Source of the DNA: Archegozetes longisetosus | Lineage: Eukaryota; Arthropoda; Arachnida; Sarcoptiformes; Trhypochthoniidae | Direction of reading: 5' to 3' | Length of the DNA stretch: 64,000 nucleotides | Assembly: GCA_018873245.2 (NCBI GenBank) | Contig: JAEMBT020000001.1 | Span: 10,450,220 to 10,514,219 of the forward strand | In this document: positions 33,333-45,788 of the stretch, piece by piece | Layout: each line of letters starts with the position of its first letter | Numbering within the stretch: the stretch's first letter is position 1 | The notes under the pieces: model-generated | What the model saw: only the letters and a program-made list of their open reading frames with translations | The model's database searches: none | What the model was told of the DNA's origin: nothing | Translations under genes and position numbers: made by a program

Positions 33333-36300
33333 CTACCAAGCTATCAATCGTTTATTCTTAATGTATAGACGACTCAACTTATATAGAACAAATTCTAATA
33401 TGAACGAAACTTCTGCGATCACAAAACCAAATGAAATAAAAATAAATAAGTCAATCATCATTTTGAAACCTATTGGTAATGGTGTTTTTGTGTTTTCATC
33501 TGACGCTGAGTTGGAAGTATTTATTTTTCTCAATCCTTTTAACCTCATTTCCTCCAAGGCAAGAGTCCTCCATTTTTTATAAAGTCCGGCTTCAACAGAA
33601 TACTTGATACTGAGAAAAAAATTAAAAAATAAATCAAAAGTTGAAAAGATTTGAAATTAATAATTTACTATTTTTCAACTTCTTTCCGAGTTTTACTGTG
33701 AATTCTATTAACAAGATATCCAATTAATGTTTCAAAATATTTATTTTTTGAAATAGACGCATATGGTTTAAACTCTGGATGAGTAAGTAATTGAGATTCT
33801 ATTACTTGTCCCTCTCTTATATAAGCAATTTTCTTTTTGATCACATCTTCAAGAATTGACTTCTGAACATATTCCTATTTTAGGATACAAGTTATAAAAA
33901 TAATCTAGAAAACTTTCATAAACATAATGTTCGTTTGGTTTACGTCTTCATCATTGCGACTTGAAATTCTTTTATGAATATAATTCAATTTTGGATCATC
34001 TCCTGGCCATTGATGCGCGTAATATAAGTCAGAATAATTTCCAGTAACTAAATCCAAGTTTGATTTAACAAGTTCTTCAAAACTATTTATAGTTTTCATT
34101 GGTTGGAAAAGAAGTGATGATAGTATTGATGATGAATAGCAGTGAACCAAAACAATTGTCGTCAGTGACCAAATATTCAAAATCAAATATTTCTTCTCAG
34201 AAATGCCTTGATTCAGAAGACTTCCACAAATTTTTAAGAATACTTTCCCAAAATCTTTTATATGGTTTCTTTTGTTTAAGAATCTATCTAAAATTAATTA
34301 ATTAACATTATGTTATTTTTTAATTTTTTAATTGAATACCGTTTTGTCTTTCCTCGACAAGTACCACAAATCCGATAATAAACACAGAAATAAATATGCT
34401 TATCCAAATATAAAACGAAAATGTGTTCATTAAAAATTTGAAAAAATTTTTAGGTTCTGAATATAAGGCACTCATTATGACAAAATTATATTCCTCTTCA
34501 ATCCATTGTAAAGACCAGCCTTCATTATAAGTGTAGATCCCAGCCGAATATTCTTGTAATATTACATCCACATTCTAGGCAAAACGTTTTTGTATTTTAT
34601 AACGATTAAAAAATTATAATTTTAAGTAACAAGATACGCTTAAGGGCAATTGATTAGCGATCAAAAGCCTATTAACATGGAGAACATTTTTTGCATTGTT
34701 GACAGGGTTATTTTACTTATGAAAATTACAAACAAAAATTTCAAGAATTTGCCAAAGGTTTATGATAAGATGGTCGAAATTATCTTATTAATACTTTTCT
34801 ATTTTAAAGAAAAATGCGACAAGAATAATGCAAAACTTTTTTATCAATAAACTTTCAATCTGGTCCATAGAGTAGGAAAAATCTTAACACTTTCAAATGC
34901 AATCAATTTCATTTTTTGCTCTTTTTGTGAGAACGCTATATAAACTTTTATATTTGATAAATATGAAAATTTTCAATATAAACCTGTGATTTAGATAGTT
35001 TCTGTAATTCCAAATCTCTGTCATAATCACGATAAGACACATTGTATCTCGATGAAAGAAATTCCAACAGAGCTGACTCCAAATTGCACATCCAATGCTA
35101 TAAAATCGAACTGAGGGTGTTAAATATTTTCCCAAAAATCAAATTATTAATAAGTAAAATTTAGGGCAAATATTTTATCTATATCTGGGGTCCCTAAACT
35201 TTTTTCGCGAACCACTTGAGCATCTAAAATGTTTACCCGACCCATTAAGAAAATCTTCAGTTAAACATTTTTATTCAACTAAAATCGTGCGATTATTTAT
35301 TACTACAAAACTTATCAATATTAAGAATAGTTTAGTCAATGAAAGTAGTAAATAGCTTCATACTTTTAATTTGCTTTTAAACTTATAATTGTATTTACTA
35401 AGAAATCTGACATCACCATTTATTGACCCTCGATCTATATTATCCTTGTTTTGCACGTTGTATTAGGCATACAGGACTTTTGTGAAGCTTTCAAATTCTT
35501 CCATACCTAGCTTACCAAACGCTTCATTTCCTAATTTTTACCTAGGTTACCTAATTTTAACTAACCGATATAGTGGTGTTCTATTTAATCCAGTTAAGCT
35601 AGGTTAGAAGAATAACGCCTGGCATGCAAAAGAAGTTTGAGTGCTCCATGTAACTCATTTATACCTAATGTGATGTACAAACTATAGGTGTGCGGGTCAT
35701 GGTTTTATGTGACCCAACCTGAACCGCGAACCGCTTATTTTTAAAAATTAGACCCGACCCGAACCGTGGTTACCCGCGGGTCGAACCGCTACGATTATAT
35801 AACACTGAAACTTTAACACAATCTTATGAAACACTAATTCACATTCAAATTATTAATAGCTTTGATGAATAACACTGTTTTCAATTAGTTACTTACCTTA
35901 ATTAATTACACTTTATTTCCAATTATGTTTGAAGTTTTCATACTTATAGACAATGATTTGAAATGTAAAGTATTGTAAGTAACCGTTGAACCTAAAGTAA
36001 TGCATTCTGTAATATGATACTAACATGAAAAGAAATCTATTCAATCAATGAGTTCATTTCATTCATTCAATTCATTTTGATATATTTTTGTTTTTTTAAC
36101 TCTTGTTCTAAATCCTATATATATGCGGTTCTTTGCGGGTAACCCGCAGTTCTAAGTAATAGACCTGACCCGAACCGCGATCTTTAAAGAAACTAGATCC
36201 GACCCGACTCGAACCGCAGTTGACCCGCGGGTCGAACCGCTGAGCGGTTCACCCGCTCACCTATAGTACAAATCTAGGCAAGTATAGAACGAACACTTGA

Positions 36301-36481
36301 CGAAAATCAGTTTTAAAATTAAATCAATTTCAACAAGAAAACTTACACTTGATCCGTGTCCTACGGTTGCAACAGTAAGCTGTGAAACATTTGTGCCTTT
36401 CAAAATACAATTATTATTACAATAAGTTGATGGAGAAATGAATTCCCTGCATATTAGTAGTATACTCTCAATTGCGACCAT
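33333..36481 (-). CDS. Ionotropic receptor IR-C, intact
   Basis: Six exons with consistent phases: 36481-36347, 35097-34984, 34574-34340, 34287-33944, 33874-33669 and 33609-33333, giving 436 residues. The ATG is at 36481. No long amino-terminal domain is present: S1 lobe in exons 1-2 with several cysteines, first membrane segment in exon 3 (FYIWISIFISVFIIGFVV), pore loop (LLNQGIS) and the segment NIWSLTTIVLVHCYSSSILS in exon 4, S2 lobe in exons 4-6 and a last membrane segment near the C-terminus. This is the layout of variant ionotropic glutamate receptors, which form ligand-gated cation channels in sensory neurons. The ligand cannot be inferred. Intron 1 (1249 bp) carries two hAT-type insertions; the other introns are 49-409 bp. 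Confidence 0.88.
35186..35680. repeat. hAT-like interspersed repeat in IR-C intron 1
   Basis: Counterpart of the repeat at 26887-27340 in IR-B intron 1 (GGGGTCCCTAAACTTTTTTC..., ...GCATGCAAAAGAAGTTT). It contains extra sequence near 35380-35480 not seen in IR-B. A younger hAT-type element follows directly at 35683. Confidence 0.5.
35683..36265. mobile_element. hAT-type MITE in IR-C intron 1, 583 bp
   Basis: Ends TATAGGTGTGCGGGT and its near-complement ACCCGCTCACCTATA, flanked by GTACAAAC (35675-35682) and GTACAAAT (36266-36273), an 8-bp duplication with one mismatch. The equivalent site in IR-B intron 1 is uninterrupted (CTCACAAATCTAGG). The GC-rich subterminal regions repeat GACCCG, GAACCGC and CCGCGGGT motifs many times in both orientations. 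No gene inside. Confidence 0.78.
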
Positions 36482-37757
36482 TATCTCGAGATTTTAGTTA
36501 TGCTCTATACAAATGGTAAATTTTTTTGATGATTCAGGAGTACATAAGATAAAATACTCAATATTGAGCTAATTTCTACGTCATATATTAGTAGAAACGA
36601 TAACAATTTAGTAATTAAAATGTCATTAATTCAGATAATGAATTTTCTACTCGAAGTATAGATATAAATATAGATATAAGAAAAAATGTGATATAATCAG
36701 ATATATATATATATATATAATCCATAGCACTACCACGCAGGACACTACCGTGAAAGTACAGTAGATGTAAAATTCGATAGCGCGTGCTTTTAGTTTTAAT
36801 AACGTACCCATTAAATTAGATTGTGAGTTATTAATATAATGCTGCCCGCCTCCAACCAATTATACGCGGGAATCGTCATAAATTACGTAATGTAATTTTA
36901 TAAATATCTGATGTAGTTTATACACATAGAACTCATTGAAACTTTTCAGTTTTCATAAGGCTATTCAAATATGTATTAAAAATAAGCGGAAACATGTATT
37001 TTTGCTTACTAAAATTTGTTCAGATTAAGCCCTTACGCCCTCCAAATTTAAATAATGTCTATTACTTAATAGCCAATTCTAGTTAGCCAATCTCTTGACT
37101 GATCATAACGATGCATATTTAGTTTTAAAGTATATTTGAAGTTCTATCGAATGGAATTTTATATTTATTGTGGGATTTAAATTTAAAATATATAAAATTT
37201 AAATAGTTGTATGTAGTATTTATAATATTTGAGGTATCTAATTATGTTAAGACCCCTTATTTCCATATCAAACAAGTTCATGACGATTTAAAGAGTGATC
37301 GCTCTTTTTGGTAGATACATGCCAAGAAGGATGGCTGCTGTTATCGCCGAAGATGGTGGACCAACAAAATATTAAATTCTAAATAAGGTAATCAAAGTCT
37401 TGGATTTTAATTGTTTTCTAGTCTGATGTCTTTGAATACACTTTATTCTAATTGTGTCCTATGAAAATCTTAAAAGTGTATTAAATATCAAATAAAGTTA
37501 TAAAATATTGAATTAATTTTAAGTATGTTATAGATTAAAATTTCATAATAAACATTAAATTCCATTCAATACAACTTCTAATATACTTTAAAATGAGATA
37601 TATGGCTGTCAAACAATGATTGCCTCTAGATAGAGTAAAGACGACAAAAGTTAGAGATTAATCGACTTCATTTACAGATTCTTCACCAAAAAATGCATTA
37701 AAATTCTTAGTTATTAAAATTATGATATAAAGTGTAATGTTGTTTCTGAATTATATT
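36482..37757. other. Upstream region of IR-C, no gene seen
   Basis: Holds the putative IR-C promoter, an (AT)n microsatellite (36702-36719) and a stretch (37010-37130) similar to 27970-28095 upstream of IR-B and, inverted, to 38810-38935. These are remnants of the tandem duplication. No open frame with motifs. Confidence 0.45.
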
Positions 37758-37765
37758 CTCTAAAT

Positions 37766-38508
37766 CAGTGGTTCTCAACCTTTTTATATCGTGTACCACT
37801 TAAACATGTCTTAAAAAATTGCGTACCATCAAAAAATTCTTATAATTTTAGTTTACTTGAAAGTTTAAATTTTTAATAAATACAATGAGAATATATTTTA
37901 AAACACATACGTTAATGAGAAATCTGTGATTGTTTTGACCTACACAAATAATCTATTTTAGGGTTGACATTAGTCAAACTTAATCTCAAGTCATTTTAGA
38001 CATTAAGTCTATTTCTATTGTTAGTTTTGATTGAAAATAGAACAGGAAAAGCGGTTTCACATAAATAAGTCTAAGTAAAGGAGAGAAGATAATGAATAGT
38101 TAGTTTTGAAAGTTGTTCATATTAATTGTCTAACTTAAATCCAAAAGTTTTCAATTGAGACATTCGCGAATCTTAGGAGTTAAATCTAAGGAGAATTCAA
38201 TTAATTTGTCTCTATTTTCCATATTATGGTTCTGCAATTCTTAATTTCTCATTTTAAGCACATGTGACTGAACATGTGCTTAAATGTATTTGAGAAATAA
38301 ATGACCATATGAGAGGACATTTTGTATTTTTGCGTTTGAGTTAATTTATCTTATAGTTGATAAGATTTTTCTAAAACGTCTTTCAATTCTGATATGATTT
38401 CATTCAAATTCAATATTTTTCTATGATTATGTAAATTATGTAGCGTATTATCGAGTAGTTCTTCGCGTACCATCTACTGGTATTCGTACCACAAATTAAG
38501 AAAAGCAG
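37766..38508. mobile_element. hAT-type MITE, 743 bp
   Basis: Begins CAGTGGTTCTCAACCTTTTT, a start shared by many hAT MITEs, with GTACCAC motifs near both ends. It is flanked by a perfect 8-bp duplication CTCTAAAT (37758-37765 and 38509-38516). No transposase gene inside. Confidence 0.8.
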
Positions 38509-38516
38509 CTCTAAAT

Positions 38517-39190
38517 AAACGAACTCATAGTTAAACAAATATTGATATACTGTGAAATTATACTAATTAATTGAGGGAATTATAATGATTATTTTGATCA
38601 GTAATACAGATGAACAAAGATTCAATGATAGAATGAATGGATTGCAAATAAGTTTAAGAGAAATTGGAATAATAGTGAAGATGAGTCTTATTAAAACTAA
38701 CAATTTTAGATGTATTTTTCAACTTAGAATTTAAAAATAAAATCGAAGTTTCTCTAACTTTTACGGTTTGAGCTCTAAATAGGGGACAATCATTGTTTTA
38801 CACACTATATATTTTTATAATCGGTCGAGGGGTTGGATAACTCGAGACCATTCAGTTATGGGCGTTTCAAACTTTGGAGAGTCGTAGGGGCGTAATTCGA
38901 AAGAATTTTAGTAAGCAAAAATATACGTGACCGCTTATTTTTAATACTTATTTAAATGGCTTTGTCAAAGTCGAAAACTTTCTTTCGAGAATTTCCCACA
39001 ATTTTAATTTAAATGTGTAACTCTCCAAAGTAGATATCAGAATTTTATTCTATTTAACGAGCTTCATTCACAAAATTTGATTTACTCATAAAGATTATTG
39101 TAATTCATTTTTGCAATTTTAATCATTAAAACTTATTTGAATCTAATCTGTAATTTTTTAAAAAAATACTTATGCTTCTTTAGATATATA
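38517..39190. other. Intergenic, no gene seen
   Basis: Contains the inverted copy of the upstream IR repeat (about 38810-38945) and otherwise plain AT-rich DNA. Confidence 0.35.
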
Positions 39191-39319
39191 CAGGGTCTAC
39201 AATTTAAAACTGAACCAAATCGAACATCAAAACTTTTAACTCATACTTTTACCCCATAAAGTATGAGTAAAAAAGGTTCTGATGTTCGATTGGGTTCGGT
39301 TTTTAAATTGCAGACCTTG
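39191..39319. mobile_element. 129-bp foldback MITE with TA target
   Basis: CAGGGTCTACAATTTAAAA at the left pairs with the end ...TTAAATTGCAGACCTTG across almost the whole element; the loop is only about 6-8 nt. TA flanks both ends (39189-39190, 39320-39321). The ends resemble Tc1/mariner MITEs. A transcript would be a near-perfect hairpin of about 60 bp. Confidence 0.78.
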
Positions 39320-39699
39320 TACATTAGGATATAATATGCTCGATAATATCATCCACACGTAATTTACGCGGAAGTGTCGTATTAGGTAACATATAGTTAT
39401 TAATATGCTCTAAATATCTTATTTTAATTGTTTTCTGCTATAGAAAAATTGAGCAACTATAAATCCTTTATCAAAAACATTAATTACTATTTAATTACAT
39501 TAATGAAATAAATTGGTAGCAAAGATATGTAAAAAATTTATTTCAACGAAAAAATTAATGAAAAGATTGTAGGTGCAAACTAGAGCATAGAATCTGAATT
39601 TCAATTTCATTCATGATGGGAATGGGATCAGGAAGAGATTAGGACTGGGATTCTGACTGATCTGATTGAGAAAATTTTCTCCAATTTTTTCGAAAAATC

Positions 39700-41503
39700 A
39701 ATTCAATAGTTGCTTACTATTTTTCAATATCTTTCCGAGTCTTGCTGTAAATTCTACTTACCGGATGTTCAATTAATGACTCAATATATTTATTTTCCTA
39801 AACAGTCACTATCTGTTGGTTTCTGAAATGACGAGTAAGATTCTATTGCTTGCCTTTCTAATTTATAAGCAATTTTTTTTATCGCATCTTCAAAAATAAA
39901 ATTTTAGACATATTTCTATTTTGGGATACGAATTAAAAAGAGAGTTTAGAAAACTTGTATTCATATCATATTCATTTTGGTTTGCGGCTTCGTCATTGCG
40001 ACTTGAAGTTTTATTAAGAGTATAATTCAGTTCCAAATCATCTTCTGGCTATTGATGCGCTTAATACAGATCAGAATAAACTTAAGTTCGACTTGATTAA
40101 TTCTCCAAAACTGTTTATGGTTTCTATTGGTTGGATAATGAGTATTGAAAATGAATGAAGAGAATCAAAGCAACGAACAAACATTTAAAATCAATCATTT
40201 TTCCCTCATTAATGCCTTAATTCAAACGACTGCCATAGAATTTTTTTAAATGTTTCACTCAATTTGTTTAACGACTTTTCCTTATTATGAACTTATCTGT
40301 AATTTATTAGATTACACTTATTAAAAATTTTAATAGATACTTTGTAGTTTTTCATCAATAAGTGCTACATATCCTACAGTAAATACAAATATTGTCATAA
40401 TAATCCGAACATGAAATAGAAATGTGTTCATTAGAAGTTGTATAGTTCTTGGGCTCATAATGTACCTCACGACAAAAAAATCCGAAAAATGTGAGTATAA
40501 AGTTCTTGATAAAAATTACAATATTTTGACCTCAAATTTATCAAAAGAATGCATTTGATCCTAATTATTACAACTAAAAGGAAAGGAAAATTTAATTCGA
40601 TCTTCTTCCGCAGCTATACGCTTTTCAAAGCGTTCTATTACACTTCTGTTCAGCGAATCCTATACATCCAATTATAAATTGTCTCATAATTGGTTTATTT
40701 TCGCGACTCACAATTGAAATTATCTTGGTTCTTCTTTTTCAATAATATCCTTTATTATTCTCCATAAGTGTTAAACCGGGTTGAGGTCGGAAAAATCAAT
40801 TCTCAAAATAGGCCATGGGTTTCCGGATCTTTTGTCGTAAGGATTATCAGGCGCTCATTATAGCAAAATTATTTTCTTGTACTACCCATTTTACAGACTA
40901 GTCATTATTATAAATGTAGATCTCATTTGGGTATTACTGCAATACTAAATCCATATTTTAGAAAAAAAATTATATTTGCAGTATTTCACTATCATGTGAA
41001 AAAATGACATTCACCTATAAGAAAAGAGTTAGTTCTGGTTATAGTATTGTAATTTGAATTTTTTCAAAAGCAAGTAGCTTTAGCTTATTAATTCTATGCA
41101 AAAAATAATGTACAAACTTTTTTATTCGATAAATACGAAAATTTTCAAGATAAAGCTGTCGTTTAGAGAGTTCTCGCAAATCTTGCTCTCTTTCACAATC
41201 ACTATAAGATATATTTTTTATTTCGATAATAGAAATTTCAACAAAACTATCCAAAATTACTCATCCGAAGCTATGATATCGAACTGAAAATATTAAGTAT
41301 ACTATCAATCAATAAGAATAAGTTCAGGAAGTTATAAGACATCAGTTAAATCAATTCTATAAAACCTCACACTAGATCTTTGTGTTGTTGTGACTATATT
41401 AAGTTTTGAAACAATGCTGCCTTTGAATACAGTTAATGTTACAATTATTTACTGAAGAAACTAGTTTTATGCACTTCGTTAGAATGCTCTCAATTGAGAT
41501 CAT
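39700..41503 (-). pseudogene. Ionotropic receptor IR-D, heavily decayed
   Basis: Scattered blocks align with the exons of IR-B/IR-C: exon 1 from an ATG at 41503 (MISIES-like, frame lost after a few dozen codons), exon 2 near 41160-41275, exon 3 split between about 40860-40950 and 40330-40464, exon 4 near 39945-40300 and exon 5 near 39705-39920. Stops and indels are in every block and exon 6 is not found. Exon 3 is interrupted by the inverted Tc1-type element 40465-40842. It is clearly dead and older than the frameshifted IR-A and IR-B. Confidence 0.7.
40465..40842 (-). mobile_element. Tc1-type nonautonomous element, copy 3, inside IR-D exon 3
   Basis: Ends CCTCACGACAAAAAAATCCG and ...CCGGATCTTTTGTCGTAAGG. 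The interior, read on the minus strand, carries the same transposase C-terminal remnant as copies 2 and 4. It breaks the IR-D sequence between two halves that are continuous in IR-C (…AAGGCACTCATTATG…). Confidence 0.75.
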
Positions 41504-42810
41504 AATTTTGGAAATTTTCTCAGTATAATTACTCTAAAAATTGGTTCCGCGTCAAAATGTCGCTTACATTAATGTCGCCATACAAAAATTTTACACAAAA
41601 ACGTAGATTTCATAATTTTCACAATCATATGCATTCGAAGTGAAATAAAAAAGAGTAACATAACTCTGAAAATATATTGTTAGAATGAATTGTTTTTCAT
41701 CTAATTACAGTAATAAAATAAAAATGTACTAATTTGTAGAAAACGATTAATGGAACACATGAATCGGAGTATGATTCGGACCTTCTTAGCAAGGAAGCCC
41801 ATTCATAAATAGACAATGGAAAATTAACGATTAAAACTCTTGAACTATAAACTATTTGAACATTGGTTTTGATAAGAAACTATTCACAGATATATTCTTT
41901 TTCAACCTTTTGCCAATTTTTTAATGGTCAGTAATTCAACAATTAAAGTTTGCATTTAGTTTTCACTTTTGCTTATTATCAATGTAATTTTTGTATAATG
42001 ATATTTTTTTACCGGAGACATTATTCTCGATAATATTTTTGGGGCGACATTTTGGCGCGGAAGCCACTAAACTGCATTATATGTATAGACTCAATAGGCA
42101 TATGGAGCGTGCTTTGAGTCTCGATAACATAAAGTTTTTTGAGTTTTCTAGTTACAAACATTTTCGTGGTCAACAGTTAATTTCCTATATACTCTTAACT
42201 TCGATTATGTTATAACTTGATTTTGCGATAAAATCGAATTTTCATCTCATACATGAAAAATAGAAATTATTTGACCAAATAATTTTACATAAAATTATCT
42301 GAGAAAAAATGAATTATTTACTTAACTTAACAAAAGACAAATTATTGACTTTATTTGATAAAATATTTTCGATCTTTGCATATAAATATAGTAATAATAA
42401 GCATATGATAGAATGCAAATGCATTAATAATAAAGTACATATCTTATAAAATTATTTTCGAATATCTTGATAGAATCATTAATTCCTTTTTAGTTATTGA
42501 AAAGAAATAGCTTATTATTATAGAAATGATTGAATAATATATTTTTGTGGATAAATTAATAGTCGCTAACATAGTTGAAATAAGTTGACAACAAAGCAAT
42601 TAAATGCGATTATCTATTTTAACACAGAAAAATCAATAGAAAACATTTCCAGTTGAAGAAAGAATCACTTTTCACTTATATAACCCTAATTACAGAACAT
42701 AACGATTTTTGAGCAGACATAAATATTTATGAGTTGTTTGTAAAAGATTTTTTTCTCAAAACTGATCAAAAACTTGGCTTTTCTGAACATAAATAATAGA
42801 TATTATTATG
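41504..42810. other. Intergenic between IR-D and IR-E
   Basis: No supported gene. The open frame 41997-42215 has no recognisable motif, although its base composition is slightly less AT-rich around 42000-42130. Confidence 0.35.
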
Positions 42811-44655
42811 TCACTGAATTTCAACTTTACCACAAGTACTACTACAAAAATTAAATCTAAATATCTCTGCAAAAACTACAAGACAAGAGAAGCATAAACC
42901 ACAAAACAAAGCAATCATCGAATCCTTAATCATTGTTGTGTCAATTTGTGGTAATGTATTGACGTCAAAATCAGTCGATAAATTCATTTGTCTTAGGTTT
43001 CGAAATCCATTAGATGTCTCCCATTCTATCCCCAAAGAACTATATTTCTGATGAATTCCGGCTTCAATAATAAATTCAATACTGTAGAAGAGATTATAAT
43101 TATTCTCAATAAAGTAATTTTCTGATTTTTTTGTGCATAAAACTTTACTATTTATAGGCTCTTTTGCGCGTTTGACTGAATTTTCTATTGATAGGAAATC
43201 CTGTATACGACTGGAAATACTTTTCTTTTGCAATAGCCGCATATCGATTCAAATGTGGATAAGTGCGTGTCAGACTTTCTATCATTCTTAATTCTCTAAT
43301 ATATGCAATCTTTCCATCGATAACATTGTCAGTAATGAACTTTTTACCTTCAGGCTGTCAAAGGGTCGAAAAAAATCTATTTATAAGTTTCTGTAAGCAG
43401 CAAAACTATTTTTTCATACTTCATAGTCAGGTAAACTTTGAATTCTGCTGTGAATATAATTCATTTTCGACTCTCTAATCCATTTGTGAGCGTGATAAAG
43501 ATAAGAACCATTCCCAGCCATTAAACTTAAATTTGATTCAACTAGCTCTTCAAAGTTATTGATAGTTTTCACTGGTTGAAACATAAAAGAGGATAAAATT
43601 AAAGATGAATAAAAGAAAACCAAAAATAAAGCAGCAAATGACCAAATCTTGAAAATTAATTTTTGTCTGTCACGTATGCCTTGATTAAGAAGAACTCCAA
43701 AAACGGACAAAAACGTTTTTCCGATATCTAATTCATGTTCTCTTAGGCGTTTAAGATGACCTAAAAATTATCGGTAGACTTTTCAAATCTTTGTTTTATG
43801 TTACATAAATAATAGTTTACATTTTAATCTTTCGTCAATAATCCCTAAGGTTGCTATCACAATAATTGACACCATCACACAAATCCAATAGATAAATGGA
43901 AAAGAATTTAAGAGAAATTTGAAAAAATTCTTTTGTTCAGGATGTAAAGCGCTCAAGATGGCAAAATTATACTCTGCAGCAATCCAGGGTATAATCCAAC
44001 CAGAATTGAAGGAATATTCTTCAAGTGTCATTTCATGTATTAATATGTCAATGTCCTATCGAATTTCAAAAGTATTTTAACCAATACAGAAGGTAAAAGA
44101 GTTTACATTTCGAAATAAGGATTAGAATTCAACAGTTTCAAAATTGATTCTCAAGCTTAATATCCAATTTAATTAATTTTGATTTTGAAATAAAGAACAT
44201 CAATTACCATATTTTTATGAAACTCGTGAAGATCTCCTCCATTCACAAAATTATGAAATTTAACATTGAATTTAGATACGAAAACATCCATTACTACTGC
44301 TTCCATATTGCAAAGCTGAATCTTTAATCAATAAAAGCATTTATTTTTTGATTACGAAGAAAATTTACTTCATTTTCAAACATTTATCCACGATATCTCA
44401 AAGACATTCGAATACTATTCAACTTTTTTAAAAACAAGTATTGAATACAAAAAAATTGTTAACTAATTCAACGAATCACAATAAGAAACAAAAATAATTA
44501 AACACTACTAGTAATGAACTCACATGCGAATCCCTCTTCAAAGTTAAGATTTTTATTCGCGAAAAGTTGCCTTCTTTTATGAAACAATTATTACCACAAT
44601 TGCTTGTTTCATTAGGCAATACTGTTAAGCACGGTGAAAATATAGCTTTAATCAT
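42811..44655 (-). CDS. Ionotropic receptor IR-E, intact, divergent
   Basis: Six exons with the same phases as IR-C: 44655-44524, 44315-44208, 44055-43821, 43760-43420, 43354-43149 and 43081-42811, giving 430 residues. The ATG at 44655 is used; the longer frame opens on TTG. Exon 3 (235 nt) and exon 5 (206 nt) have exactly the lengths of IR-C. Recognisable parts are the S1 lobe, first membrane segment (FIYWICVMVSIIVIATLGII), pore loop (LLNQGIR), WSFAALFLVFFYSSLILSSF, TINNFEELVES and a last membrane segment followed by a Cys-containing tail (FCSSTCGKVEIQ). Sequence identity to IR-A to IR-C is visibly low, so it is an older branch of the array. Presumed ligand-gated chemoreceptor channel; ligand unknown. 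Confidence 0.86.
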
Positions 44656-45063
44656 ATTATAATTTTCCGTATATTCCAAAAAACAATATTTTCGAGAGAT
44701 ACTTCCGTGTCTAGACAGTAAGAATAATCAATAATCACTACATTTTAAATACCAATCATCATGTCAGTAATTATAAGATGAATGCTCTTATAAGTCTTGA
44801 AGCTTTTAATTATATAAGTTACTGTTTAAGAATCTATCAAACAATGATCTTAATAAAGACTTCAAATAAAATATTTTATGATCACTATCCAAAAATGATG
44901 GAAATAAAATTAACTTCTTTCAGACAAATCCTAGTTCGAAATATATAGCGAATTAATGTTTTGAATTACTTTCCGATTGATTAACATATTTCAACAGACA
45001 TTCGTAGTACAAAATAATTGCACAACATCCTTTACGCTAACTACATATTTGAAGGTTAATTAT
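44656..45063. other. Intergenic, putative IR-E upstream region
   Basis: AT-rich DNA with no supported feature. Confidence 0.35.
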
Positions 45064-45552
45064 CAGAGTCGAGACTTTCCGGACTAAAAAATTGACAAAT
45101 TCCGGACTAAATATTAATAAATTCCTGTAAATTCCGGAAAATTTATTTAAATGATAGAAAATATACATTCACTTTTAGAGAATAGAATAGAGATGAATGA
45201 AAAGACACTCAAATGAAAGAAAAGTACTGAATAAACTATAACTAAATTAGTTATAAACCTGTTTGTAAACTTAAGGCTACTTATTTCTTAAAATATGTGT
45301 ATGGATTAACCATATCTGACAATAAATATTTTAACCCTAAGACTTAAATACATATGAATTCATTAAAAGTATTTTTCCAGATTAAAATTGAAAATTCCGG
45401 AATTCTGCAGAGATATCGAAGATTCCGGATTTTTCCGGAGCGTAGAAATTGAAAATTTTCTTAATATTAGTTAGTTGATGTTTCTTAAGTCTTTTTTCAT
45501 TCGATTTGTGTGTATTAAAAAATTCCGGACGATCCGGAAAGTCTCGACTCTG
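45064..45552. mobile_element. hAT-type MITE, 489 bp, perfect ends
   Basis: Perfect 20-bp terminal inverted repeats CAGAGTCGAGACTTTCCGGA, flanked by a perfect 8-bp duplication TTAATTAT (45056-45063 and 45553-45560). Several TTCCGGA motifs recur inside near both ends, as subterminal transposase binding sites often do. No gene. Perfect ends and duplication mean recent insertion. Confidence 0.88.
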
Positions 45553-45788
45553 TTAATTATACATTTATCAATGTGTAGATTATATGAGTGCTAATTAATA
45601 ATATGCTAAGTTTGATAGTGGGTAAAAACTCGTGTTTGTCGAGTATTAAATTTTATCGAGTATTATTCATATACAGTCGAGTAAAAGTAGAGGATTAAAT
45701 AACTCTTACTTACTTTTTGTCATACTTAAGTTCAAATGTTTTACTTCACTTTATAACGAAACTTCAGGATTAGAATATTTGTGAAACC

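Noticed and set aside
41997..42215. Possible small gene between IR-D and IR-E
   Set aside because: No recognisable motif, no signal peptide and no neighbour exons.
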